Positions 8,347 through 16,369 of a stretch of DNA of 64,000 bases are shown piece by piece (within the stretch, counting starts at the first letter, position 1; each line of letters begins with the position of its first letter). Source of the stretch: JAWLCA01 sp041687395 (GTDB lineage: Bacteria > Pseudomonadota > Alphaproteobacteria > Rhodobacterales > Rhodobacteraceae); NCBI GenBank assembly GCA_041687395.1, contig JAWLCA010000003.1:1-64000 (forward strand), read 5' to 3'. A program made the translations under genes and the position numbers. The notes under the pieces are model-generated. The model was given only the letters and a program-made list of their open reading frames with translations. It had not been told where the DNA came from and made no database searches.

Positions 8347-8466
8347 GCCTGTGCCTAGCCGGTTCGATGCCGCGCAATCAAGGGAGATGACGCCTGGGGC
8401 AGCCAAGGGTGGGCCGCGCTGGCTCTCGCAAGACCGTGGCGACAGCTGTCGAATCAGCCGAATCGT

Positions 8467-8480
8467 CGTTAACGCTAACC
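8467..8480. promoter_or_regulatory. LacI/CceR-like operator candidate
   Basis: CGTTAACGCTAACC contains the 12-bp core GTTAACGCTAAC that is identical to the core of the site upstream of the first gap gene (47015-47028). It is 121 bp upstream of the HugZ-like start and about 300 bp upstream of acs. Confidence 0.5.
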
Positions 8481-8640
8481 GCCGGAAGCGCGACAGGCGG
8501 TCGCTGCGGCGACTGTGACGCTGCGTCATCGCTCGCGATCACGAAGCCGTGTAGGGGCTGAACAAGCAACTGATTGAACACGCTGTGGAAATTAGGAACG
8601 CAGACTTGGAAATTTACAAAATACGCATGACGTCAGTGAA

Positions 8641-8703
8641 AAAATTGACAGAAAAATCGTTGTTGCAAAAAGAGTTACACAAAAATTGACAGTTGGGTTA
8701 CAC
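8641..8703 (+). promoter_or_regulatory. Duplicated TTGACA-containing block upstream of acs
   Basis: AAAATTGACAG occurs at 8641-8651 and again at 8682-8692, and each is followed by GTTACAC (8674-8680 and 8697-8703). TTGACA is a perfect -35 hexamer, but no good -10 lies 16-18 bp after either copy. The block may be a pair of activator or repressor sites instead of promoters. Confidence 0.4.
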
Positions 8704-8779
8704 TGCCCGCGGGTTGGAGCTCCGGTCATCGGGCCGGACGGGCGCGCACTGCCAGCGCGCCACAAGGAGGAGTGACATC

Positions 8780-10753
8780 ATGACTGACAAGGCACCGGCC
8801 ACGGCCGCACCCACTCGCGTCGAGGCGTCGGCCGATTTCATCGCCAAGGCACATGTGGATGCCGCGAAATACGAAGAGATGTACGCGGCCTCCATCGCCG
8901 ATCCGGCGAAGTTCTGGGGCGAACACGGCAAGCGGATCGACTGGATCAAGCCCTATTCCAAGGTGAAGGACACCACGTTCGATTTCGGCAAGGTCAGTAT
9001 CAAGTGGTTCGAGGACGGAACGCTGAACGTGGCCGCGAACTGCACCGACCGCCATCTGGACACGCGCGGCGACCAGACCGCGATCATCTGGGAACCCGAC
9101 CACCCCGACACCCCTGCCCAGCACATCACCTATCGCGAACTGCACGAACAGGTCTGCCGGATGGCGAACGTGCTGAAGGCGCATGGCGTGAAGAAGGGCG
9201 ACCGGGTAGTGCTATACCTGCCGATGATCCCCGAGGCCGCCTATGCGATGCTGGCCTGCGCCCGGATCGGGGCGGTGCATTCGATCGTGTTTGCGGGCTT
9301 CTCGCCCGACGCGCTGTCCAATCGCATCAACGACTCCGGCGCGCGGATCGTCATCACCGCCGACGAGGCGCCGCGCGGGGGGCGGAAGACGCCGCTGAAG
9401 TCGAACGCCGATGCCGCGCTGCTGCATTGCGACGACCACGTCAGATGCCTGGTGGTCAAGCATACCGGCGGCCAGACCACCTGGACCGAGGGGCGCGATT
9501 TCGATCTGCGGTCCGAGATGGCCGAGGCCGAGGCGACCTGCGACCCGGTGGAAGTGGGCGCCGAGGATCCGCTGTTCATCCTCTACACCAGCGGCTCGAC
9601 CGGCCGGCCCAAGGGCGTTCTGCACACCTCGGGCGGGTATCTGGTCTATGCCGCCATGACGCATCAGTACACCTTTGACTACCACGACGGCGACATCTTC
9701 TGGTGCACCGCGGACGTGGGCTGGGTGACCGGGCACAGCTACATCATCTACGGCCCGCTTGCGAACGGCGCCACGACGCTGATGTTCGAGGGCGTGCCGA
9801 CCTATCCGGATGCCGGCCGCTTCTGGGAAGTCTGCGCCAAGCACAAGGTCAACCAGTTCTACACGGCGCCCACCGCGATCCGCGCGCTGATGGGGCAGGG
9901 GACCGAGTGGGTGGAGAAGCACGACCTGTCCAGCCTGAAGCTCCTGGGTTCGGTCGGCGAACCGATCAACCCGGAAGCATGGAACTGGTACAACACCCAT
10001 GTCGGCAAGGGGAAATGCCCCATCGTCGATACCTTCTGGCAGACCGAGACCGGCGGCCACCTGATCACGCCCCTGCCGGGTGCAATCCCGCAGAAGCCGG
10101 GATCGGCCACCAAGCCCTTCTTCGGCGTAAAGCCCGTCGTGCTGGAGGCGGAAAGCGGCAAGGTGATCGAGACGACCGAGGCCGAGGGCGTGCTGTGCAT
10201 CGCCGACAGCTGGCCGGGGCAGATGCGCACCCTTTGGGGCGATCACGAGCGCTTCGAGGAAGCCTATTTCACCCAGTACAAGGGTTACTACTTCACCGGC
10301 GACGGCTGCCGCCGCGACAAGGACGGCGACTACTGGATCACCGGCAGGGTCGATGACGTGATCAACGTCTCGGGCCACCGGATGGGCACGGCCGAGGTGG
10401 AATCGGCCCTCGTCGCCCACTCGAAGGTCGCCGAGGCCGCAGTGGTGGGCTACCCGCACGACATCAAGGGGCAGGGGATCTACGCCTATGTCACCCTGAT
10501 GAACGGGGTGGAACCGGGAGAGGATCTGCGCAAGGAACTGGTCAAGTGGGTCCGGACCGAGATCGGCCCGATCGCCAGCCCCGACCTGATCCAGTGGGCG
10601 CCGGGCCTGCCGAAGACACGCTCGGGCAAGATCATGCGCCGCATCCTGCGCAAGATCGCCGAGAACGACTATGGCAGCCTGGGCGACACCTCGACACTTG
10701 CCGATCCGTCGGTGGTCGACGACCTGATCGAAAACCGCATGAACCGGGGGTGA
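8780..10753 (+). CDS. acs: Acetyl-CoA synthetase (acetate-CoA ligase, AMP-forming)
   Basis: A 657-residue adenylate-forming enzyme that activates acetate with ATP and CoA, giving acetyl-CoA, AMP and pyrophosphate. The AMP-binding motif YTSGSTGRPKG is near residue 268, and the conserved VGWVTGHSYIIYGPL, YTAPTAIRAL and DTFWQTETGG blocks are present. The C-terminal PKTRSGKIMRR holds the catalytic lysine that Pat-type acetyltransferases modify in this family. It leads a block with adk, a DUF4212 subunit and a sodium:solute symporter, so acetate import and activation are encoded together. An AAGGAGGA sequence upstream supports ATG 8780. Confidence 0.96.
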   Translation: MTDKAPATAAPTRVEASADFIAKAHVDAAKYEEMYAASIADPAKFWGEHGKRIDWIKPYSKVKDTTFDFGKVSIKWFEDGTLNVAANCTDRHLDTRGDQTAIIWEPDHPDTPAQHITYRELHEQVCRMANVLKAHGVKKGDRVVLYLPMIPEAAYAMLACARIGAVHSIVFAGFSPDALSNRINDSGARIVITADEAPRGGRKTPLKSNADAALLHCDDHVRCLVVKHTGGQTTWTEGRDFDLRSEMAEAEATCDPVEVGAEDPLFILYTSGSTGRPKGVLHTSGGYLVYAAMTHQYTFDYHDGDIFWCTADVGWVTGHSYIIYGPLANGATTLMFEGVPTYPDAGRFWEVCAKHKVNQFYTAPTAIRALMGQGTEWVEKHDLSSLKLLGSVGEPINPEAWNWYNTHVGKGKCPIVDTFWQTETGGHLITPLPGAIPQKPGSATKPFFGVKPVVLEAESGKVIETTEAEGVLCIADSWPGQMRTLWGDHERFEEAYFTQYKGYYFTGDGCRRDKDGDYWITGRVDDVINVSGHRMGTAEVESALVAHSKVAEAAVVGYPHDIKGQGIYAYVTLMNGVEPGEDLRKELVKWVRTEIGPIASPDLIQWAPGLPKTRSGKIMRRILRKIAENDYGSLGDTSTLADPSVVDDLIENRMNRG

Positions 10754-10757
10754 GGGC

Positions 10758-11438
10758 ATGGCCGAGGTGATGACGACGCCTGCGGTGCTGATCCTGCTCG
10801 GCCCTCCCGGGGCCGGCAAGGGCACCCAGGCGAGGATGCTGGAAGAGAAGTTCGGCCTCGTGCAGCTGTCCACCGGCGATCTGCTGCGTGGCGCCGTCGC
10901 GGCGGGAACCGAGGCCGGCAAAAAGGCCAAGGCGGTGATGGAGGCGGGTCAACTGGTCAGCGACGACATCGTTCTGGCGGTGCTGAAGGACCGGATGGCG
11001 GAGCCCGACGTGGCCAAGGGCATCATCCTTGACGGCTTTCCGCGCACTGCTGGCCAGGCCCAGGCGCTGGACGGGCTTCTGGCCGAGACCGGCCAGGGGG
11101 TCACTGCCGCCATCAGCCTGGAAGTGGACGACGCCGCGATGGTCGAGCGTGTGGCGGGCCGCTACACCTGCGCCACCTGCGGCGAGGGTTATCACGACAG
11201 CTTCAAGACCCCGGCCGTCGCCGGGGTCTGCGACAAATGCGGCGGCACGGAGTTCAAGCGCCGGGCCGACGACAATGCCGAAACCGTGGGCGAGCGTCTG
11301 CGCGCCTATCACGCGCAGACGGCACCCTTGATCGCCCATTACGAGAAGCTGGGCGTTCTGGAACGGATCGACGCGATGGGGTCCATCGACGAGATCGCCG
11401 AGGAACTGGGCCGCATCGTGGCCCGGGTTACGAGCTGA
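10758..11438 (+). CDS. adk: Adenylate kinase, zinc-finger LID type
   Basis: A 226-residue long-form adenylate kinase that interconverts ATP + AMP and 2 ADP. The P-loop GPPGAGKGTQ is at residues 14-23, followed by the AMP-binding STGDLLR and LDGFPRT motifs. The LID carries four cysteines (CATC and CDKC), expected to bind zinc. It starts 4 bp after the acs stop. This position makes sense because Acs produces AMP; a second, housekeeping adk in the ribosomal protein cluster would be expected elsewhere but cannot be seen here. Confidence 0.95.
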   Translation: MAEVMTTPAVLILLGPPGAGKGTQARMLEEKFGLVQLSTGDLLRGAVAAGTEAGKKAKAVMEAGQLVSDDIVLAVLKDRMAEPDVAKGIILDGFPRTAGQAQALDGLLAETGQGVTAAISLEVDDAAMVERVAGRYTCATCGEGYHDSFKTPAVAGVCDKCGGTEFKRRADDNAETVGERLRAYHAQTAPLIAHYEKLGVLERIDAMGSIDEIAEELGRIVARVTS

Positions 11439-11451
11439 GGGGAAGGCTGGC

Positions 11452-11468
11452 AGCCCCTTCGCGGGGCT
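11452..11468 (+). other. Hairpin between adk and the DUF4212 gene
   Basis: AGCCCC at 11452-11457 pairs with GGGGCT at 11463-11468 around a TTCGC loop. There is no U-tract, so it is more likely a processing or stability element within the operon than a full terminator. Confidence 0.4.
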
Positions 11469-11501
11469 TCCGGAACAGAGGCACAAAGGGAGAAAGGTCT
11501 C

Positions 11502-11762
11502 ATGTCTGACAAGTCATCGTCCAATGCCTACTGGGCGGCGAACATCCGGATCATCACCATCTGCATGGTGATCTGGGCGCTCGTCTCGTTCGGGTTCGGC
11601 ATCATCCTGCGTCCGCTGCTGTCGGGGATCGCCATCGGCGGCACCGACCTCGGATTCTGGTTCGCTCAGCAGGGGTCGATACTGACCTTCATCGTGCTGA
11701 TCTTTTTCTACACCTGGTACATGAACCGTCTCGATCGCGAGCACGGCGTGGACGAGATCTGA
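11502..11762 (+). CDS. DUF4212 small subunit of a sodium:solute symporter
   Basis: An 86-residue membrane protein with two predicted transmembrane helices (IITICMVIWALVSFGFGIIL and the ILTFIVLIFFYTWYMNRL segment). DUF4212 proteins are regularly encoded directly before a large solute:sodium symporter, as here, where the symporter starts 12 bp later. The conserved C-terminal YTWYMNRLDREHGV is typical. It probably forms part of the transporter or modulates it. Confidence 0.85.
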   Translation: MSDKSSSNAYWAANIRIITICMVIWALVSFGFGIILRPLLSGIAIGGTDLGFWFAQQGSILTFIVLIFFYTWYMNRLDREHGVDEI

Positions 11763-11774
11763 GGAGCGGCAAAC

Positions 11775-13547
11775 ATGGATCAGTTTACCCTTAACCTGCT
11801 GTTTGTTGGCGCGTCCTTCGCGGTCTACATCGGCATCGCGATCTGGGCCCGTGCCGGGTCCACTTCGGAATTCTATGCTGCCGGACGCGGGGTCAACCCG
11901 ATCCTGAACGGCATGGCCACGGCGGCCGACTGGATGTCGGCGGCCTCGTTCATCTCGATGGCCGGTCTTATCGCCTTTGTGGGCTATGGCAACTCGACCT
12001 TCCTGATGGGCTGGACCGGCGGATACGTGCTGCTGGCGATGCTGCTTGCGCCCTACCTGCGGAAGTTCGGCCGCTACACCGTGCCCGACTTCATCGGCGA
12101 CCGGTTCTACAGCCAGACCGCGCGCATGGTGGCCGTGGTCTCCCTGCTGGTCATGTCGATCACCTACGTGATCGGGCAGATGACCGGGGCAGGCGTGGCC
12201 TTCGCGCGTTTCCTGGAAGTGGAAGCCTCGACCGGCCTGTTCATCGCGGCGGCCGTGGTCTTCGTCTATGCGGTTCTGGGCGGCATGAAGGGCATCACCT
12301 ATACTCAGGTGGCGCAGTATGTCGTACTGATCATCGCCTACACGATCCCGGCAGTGTTCATTTCGCTGCAACTGACCGGCCACATCCTGCCGCAGACGGG
12401 TCTGTTCGGCACGCATGCCGGCACCGGTCAGCCGCTGCTGACGACGTTGAACGAGGTGCTGGTCGAACTGGGCTTCAACGACTATACTGGAAACCACGGA
12501 TCGACGCTGAACATGGTGCTGTTCACCCTGTCGCTGATGATCGGCACCGCCGGTCTGCCGCACGTGATCATCCGCTTCTTCACGGTGCCGAAAGTGTCCG
12601 ACGCGCGGAAATCCGCGGGCTGGGCGCTGGTGTTCATCGCGCTGCTCTACACCGTGGCCCCGGCCGTCGGTGCAATGGCGCGTCTGAACATCATCACCAC
12701 GATCTACCCGCAGGGCACCGCCGAGCAGCCCATCGCCTACGATTCGCGCCCCGACTGGATGCTCAACTGGGAACAGACCGGACTTCTGGCGTTCGAGGAC
12801 AAGAACGGCGACGGCCTGATCCAGTACTACAACGAGAACAGCGAAGGCTTTGCCGCAACCGCGACCGAGCGCGGCTGGGCCGGCAACGAGATGGTGACCT
12901 TCAACCAGGACATCCTGGTGCTGGCCAACCCCGAGATCGCGCAGCTTCCGGGCTGGGTGATCGGTCTGATCGCCGCCGGCGGTCTGGCTGCGGCGCTTTC
13001 CACGGCGGCGGGTCTGCTACTGGCGATTTCGTCCGCCATCAGCCACGACCTGATCAAGTCCACGCTCAATCCGAACATCTCGGAAAAGGGTGAACTGCTG
13101 GCCGCGCGCCTCTCGATGGCCGTGGCTATCGCACTTGCCACCTATCTGGGCCTCAACCCGCCGGGCTTTGCCGCCCAGACGGTTGCGCTGGCCTTCGGTC
13201 TGGCGGCGTCGTCTCTCTTCCCGGCGATCATGCTTGGCATCTTCTCCAAGCGGATGAACTCGTCCGGGGCGATTGCGGGGATGCTGGTCGGCCTTGGTTC
13301 GACCGTCCTCTACATCTTCACCTACCTGGGCTGGTTCTTCATCCCCGGCACCAACATGCTTCCGAACACCGCCGATAACTGGCTGTTCGGGATCTCGCCG
13401 CTCAGCTTCGGCGCGGTAGGCGCACTTCTGAATTTCATCACGGCCTACATCGTGTCGTCGATGACGCAGGAGCCGCCGGAAGAGATCCAGGAACTGGTGG
13501 AATCGATCCGTGTGCCGCGCGGCGCCGGAACGGCCGTGGATCACTGA
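11775..13547 (+). CDS. Sodium:solute symporter (acetate/short-chain acid type, SSS family)
   Basis: A 590-residue protein with about 13 membrane segments of the SLC5-like SSS family. Conserved blocks include YAAGRGVNPILNGMATAADW near residue 35 and GLAAALSTAAGLLLAISSAI in the second half. A large soluble insertion near residues 320-380 contains DKNGDGLIQYYN, an EF-hand-like loop. Context (acs, adk, DUF4212) points to acetate or a similar monocarboxylate as substrate. It is close to ActP in role but belongs to the branch that pairs with DUF4212, so I give no symbol. Confidence 0.88.
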   Translation: MDQFTLNLLFVGASFAVYIGIAIWARAGSTSEFYAAGRGVNPILNGMATAADWMSAASFISMAGLIAFVGYGNSTFLMGWTGGYVLLAMLLAPYLRKFGRYTVPDFIGDRFYSQTARMVAVVSLLVMSITYVIGQMTGAGVAFARFLEVEASTGLFIAAAVVFVYAVLGGMKGITYTQVAQYVVLIIAYTIPAVFISLQLTGHILPQTGLFGTHAGTGQPLLTTLNEVLVELGFNDYTGNHGSTLNMVLFTLSLMIGTAGLPHVIIRFFTVPKVSDARKSAGWALVFIALLYTVAPAVGAMARLNIITTIYPQGTAEQPIAYDSRPDWMLNWEQTGLLAFEDKNGDGLIQYYNENSEGFAATATERGWAGNEMVTFNQDILVLANPEIAQLPGWVIGLIAAGGLAAALSTAAGLLLAISSAISHDLIKSTLNPNISEKGELLAARLSMAVAIALATYLGLNPPGFAAQTVALAFGLAASSLFPAIMLGIFSKRMNSSGAIAGMLVGLGSTVLYIFTYLGWFFIPGTNMLPNTADNWLFGISPLSFGAVGALLNFITAYIVSSMTQEPPEEIQELVESIRVPRGAGTAVDH

Positions 13548-13562
13548 TCCGACTGTACGACC

Positions 13563-13587
13563 GGCGCGTCCCCTCTGGGGGCGCGCC
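13563..13587 (+). terminator. GC-rich stem-loop after the symporter gene
   Basis: An 11-bp stem with one G-U pair: GGCGCGTCCCC at 13563-13573 and GGGGGCGCGCC at 13577-13587, loop TCT. There is no U-tract after it, and the next gene begins 20 bp later, so partial termination or mRNA stabilisation is more likely than full termination. Confidence 0.45.
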
Positions 13588-13607
13588 ACCCACCCCCGGA
13601 GGCAGAC

Positions 13608-15434
13608 ATGGACGACGATCAGATCGACCGCATCCTGGGCTTCCTCGAGACCGTTCATCCCTATGACAGCCTGCCTCGGGACGAGTTGGTGCGCGTCGCC
13701 AACTCCTTCAGCCGCAGGATCTTCCCCAAGGACGCCGAGGTCTATGCCATTGGCGAGCCGCTGAAGGGCATCTATCTGGTCAAGCGCGGCGCGGTGGAGA
13801 TCACCGACCGCAACGGCGGGCTGGTCAGTCTGCTGGGGCCGCGCAACAGCTTCGGCGAACGCGGCTTGATGCGCGACGGGCTGGCCGTCACCTCGGCCCA
13901 GGCGACCGAGGAGTCGGTGCTGCTCATGCTGCCGGGGGCCGAGTTCCGCCGGCTGATCGCCGAATTCCCGGCCTTCGAGCGGTACTTCAACCGCGGGCGG
14001 GCGGTCGAAAGTCGCGGATCGGACCTGACGACGCTGAAGGTGGCCGACCTGATGGCGCGCAAGCCGGTGTCTTGCGCGCCCGACGACACGGTGCAGATTG
14101 CCGCGCAAAAGATGCGCGATGCGCATGTCTCTTCGCTGGGCGTGGTGAAGGACGGCGTGCTTGTCGGCATCGTCACCACCCGCGACCTCACGCAGCGCGT
14201 TCTGGCCGAGGGTCGCGACGGCTCGGTCCCTGTGGCCGAGGTGATGACGCCCGATCCCGTATCTTTGACCCCCAATGCGCTGGGCTCGGACATCCTGCAC
14301 GTGATGCTGGAGCGCCGCATCGGCCACCTGCCGGTGGTCGAGGGCGGCAAGTTCGTCGGCGTTATCACCCAGACCGACCTGACCCGGTTTCAGGCGGTCA
14401 GCTCCGCCCAGCTGATCCGCGACGTGGCCACGGCCGACGACGTGGCGCAGATGGCGGCGATCACCCAGCGCATCCCGCAGCTTCTGGTGCAACTGGTCGG
14501 CGGCGGCAGCGCGCACGAGGTGGTCACCCGCCTGATCACCGACATCGGCGACGCGGTGACGCGGCGGCTGCTGAAGATGGCCGAGGCCGAATTCGGCCCG
14601 CCCCCGGTGCCCTACCTCTGGCTCGCCTGCGGATCGCAGGGTCGGCAGGAGCAGACCGGCGTTTCCGATCAGGACAACTGCATCTTCATCGACGATTCCG
14701 TCACCGACGATGACATGGGCTATTACGCCCGCCTCGCCCGCTTCGTCTCGGACGGGCTGAATGCGGCGGGCTACTTCTATTGCCCCGGCGACATGATGGC
14801 GACCAACCCGAAGTGGTGCCAGCCGGTCCGGGTCTGGCGGCGCTACTTCCGCAACTGGATCGACACCCCCAACCCCGAGGCGCAGATGCTGGCAAGCGTC
14901 ATGTTCGACCTGCGCCCGATCGGCGGCGCGGTCAACCTGTTCCGCGACCTGCAGGCCGACACCCTGCGGCTGGCGTCAAAAAACACGATCTTCGTCGCGC
15001 ACATGATCTCGAACTCGCTGAAGCACACGCCGCCACTGGGGCTGCTGCGCGGGTTCGCCACGATCCGGTCGGGTGAATTCAAGAACCACGTCGACATGAA
15101 GCTGGGCGGCGTGATCCCGGTGGTGGACCTCGGCCGCGTCTACGCGCTGCAGGGCCGGCTGGAAGAGGTGAATACCCGCGCCCGGCTGCTGTCGGCCGAA
15201 GAGGCGGGCGTCATCTCCGTCTCGGGCGCGCGCGACCTGATCGAGGCCTACGACCTGATCGCCACGATGCGGCTGGAAAACCAGGCGGCACTGGTGAAGT
15301 CGGGGCGCAAGCCCGACAATTTCCTTGCCCCGCACGATCTTTCGGATTTCGAACGCAGCCACCTGCGCGACGCCTTCGTCGTCGTGCGCACGATGCAATC
15401 CGCCATCGGCCAGGGCCGCGGCGCGCTCAGCTAG
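13608..15434 (+). CDS. cNMP-binding/CBS/DUF294 putative nucleotidyltransferase regulator
   Basis: A 608-residue soluble protein with four parts: an N-terminal cyclic-nucleotide-binding fold (about 1-140, with LLGPRNSFGERGLM), a pair of CBS domains (about 145-265), a DUF294 nucleotidyltransferase domain with the GlnD-like GSQGRQEQTGVSDQDN signature near residue 345, and a DUF294 C-terminal domain. The GS...D.D pattern suggests that nucleotidyl transfer is possible. Family members sit beside SSS transporters and DnaQ-like exonucleases in several proteobacteria, so a role in sensing or controlling acetate uptake is likely, but the target is unknown. Confidence 0.85.
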   Translation: MDDDQIDRILGFLETVHPYDSLPRDELVRVANSFSRRIFPKDAEVYAIGEPLKGIYLVKRGAVEITDRNGGLVSLLGPRNSFGERGLMRDGLAVTSAQATEESVLLMLPGAEFRRLIAEFPAFERYFNRGRAVESRGSDLTTLKVADLMARKPVSCAPDDTVQIAAQKMRDAHVSSLGVVKDGVLVGIVTTRDLTQRVLAEGRDGSVPVAEVMTPDPVSLTPNALGSDILHVMLERRIGHLPVVEGGKFVGVITQTDLTRFQAVSSAQLIRDVATADDVAQMAAITQRIPQLLVQLVGGGSAHEVVTRLITDIGDAVTRRLLKMAEAEFGPPPVPYLWLACGSQGRQEQTGVSDQDNCIFIDDSVTDDDMGYYARLARFVSDGLNAAGYFYCPGDMMATNPKWCQPVRVWRRYFRNWIDTPNPEAQMLASVMFDLRPIGGAVNLFRDLQADTLRLASKNTIFVAHMISNSLKHTPPLGLLRGFATIRSGEFKNHVDMKLGGVIPVVDLGRVYALQGRLEEVNTRARLLSAEEAGVISVSGARDLIEAYDLIATMRLENQAALVKSGRKPDNFLAPHDLSDFERSHLRDAFVVVRTMQSAIGQGRGALS

Positions 15435-15443
15435 GACCGCACG

Positions 15444-15968
15444 ATGCTTCTTGAATTCCTCGCGATCATCTTTGCCGGCGTCGGCGCGGGGGGCGTGGCG
15501 CGTCTGGCCGACGTGATGACCGGGCGAAAGTTTCTGCCGGACTGGATCGTGCCGGCCGGTGTTGGCGCGGGCATGCTGCTGATGGCGATCTATCTTGAAT
15601 ACACCTGGTCCGGCCGGGCCGCCGCGTCGATGCCCGAGGGCACGGTGATCGCCAGCTTCAACGAAAATCGCGCCTGGTTTCGGCCCTGGTCCTACATCTG
15701 GCCAGTGTCGAACCGGCTGATCGCCATCGACCACCGCGTGACCCAGCGCCATCCGGCGCATCCGGACCTGGTGCTGACCGGCGTGATCCTGCGCGAACGC
15801 TGGGCGCCAGCCTTCGGCTTCACGTCGATCTTCGACTGCGCCGGGAACCGGCGCGCGGATGTCTCCCAAGGTACGCGGCTGTCCGAGGATGGCGCGCCCG
15901 ACGGGGTGGAATGGTTTACGCTCTCGCCGGACGATCCGGTGCTGAGAGCGGCCTGCGACGGAGGATAA
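15444..15968 (+). CDS. Small membrane protein in the acetate cluster, function unknown
   Basis: A 174-residue protein with two hydrophobic segments in the first 60 residues (LEFLAIIFAGVGAGGVARLA and IVPAGVGAGMLLMAIYL) and a soluble C-terminal domain. I do not recognise the family. It begins 9 bp after the DUF294 gene and ends 2 bp before the receiver gene, so it is part of the same transcription unit and may be a membrane partner of the regulatory proteins. Confidence 0.6.
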   Translation: MLLEFLAIIFAGVGAGGVARLADVMTGRKFLPDWIVPAGVGAGMLLMAIYLEYTWSGRAAASMPEGTVIASFNENRAWFRPWSYIWPVSNRLIAIDHRVTQRHPAHPDLVLTGVILRERWAPAFGFTSIFDCAGNRRADVSQGTRLSEDGAPDGVEWFTLSPDDPVLRAACDGG

Positions 15969-15970
15969 GC

Positions 15971-16369
15971 ATGGCCGAAGGGGGGAGGAAGCGGGTTCTG
16001 ATCGTCGAGGACGAGGACAATATCGCCATCGCACTCGACTATCTGCTCTCGCGCGAAGGCTACGAGCAGGACCGCATCGCCAACGGGGCCGAGGCGATGG
16101 CGCGGATCCGCGCCATGCACCCGGATCTGGTGCTTCTGGACGTGATGCTGCCCGAGGTTTCGGGCTACGAGATCTGTCAGGAAATCCGCATGGACCCGGC
16201 GCTGTCGGACGTGAAGATCCTCATGATGACCGCGCGCGGCTCGGCAATGGAGCGGCGCAAGGGGCTGGCGCTGGGGGCGGATGGCTTCATCTCGAAGCCC
16301 TTTGAACTCACCGAGCTTCGGGCCGAGGTGCGTCGCATCCTGGGCGTCGAGGCTGCCGGAAATGCTTGA
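15971..16369 (+). CDS. Single-domain response regulator (CheY-like receiver)
   Basis: A 132-residue stand-alone receiver domain. The acidic pair is in IVEDEDN, the phospho-acceptor Asp in LVLLDVMLPEVSG, the conserved Thr in MMTARG and the Lys in FISKPFE. There is no output domain. Its last 8 bp overlap the start of the sensor-exonuclease gene, so the two are translationally coupled and probably work together, although the sensor lacks the usual phospho-donor histidine. Confidence 0.88.
   Translation: MAEGGRKRVLIVEDEDNIAIALDYLLSREGYEQDRIANGAEAMARIRAMHPDLVLLDVMLPEVSGYEICQEIRMDPALSDVKILMMTARGSAMERRKGLALGADGFISKPFELTELRAEVRRILGVEAAGNA

Larger units (their letters stand above)
8347..8779. promoter_or_regulatory. 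Divergent regulatory region between hugZ-like gene and acs
   Basis: 433 bp without a gene. The half nearer acs (8540-8700) is strikingly AT-rich for this genome, which suggests a promoter region. It holds a TAAC-type palindrome at 8467-8480 and a duplicated AAAATTGACAG ... GTTACAC block at 8641-8703. A strong AAGGAGGA ribosome binding site lies just before the acs ATG. Confidence 0.6.

Noticed and set aside
8645..8691. Two TTGACA sequences as ordinary sigma-70 promoters of acs
   Set aside because: Neither has an acceptable -10 hexamer at 16-18 bp spacing, so they are listed as possible regulator sites instead.
9212..10930. A 572-residue frame antisense to acs
   Set aside because: It lies opposite the strongly conserved acs and adk genes, has no recognisable motif and is typical of antisense frames in high-GC DNA.
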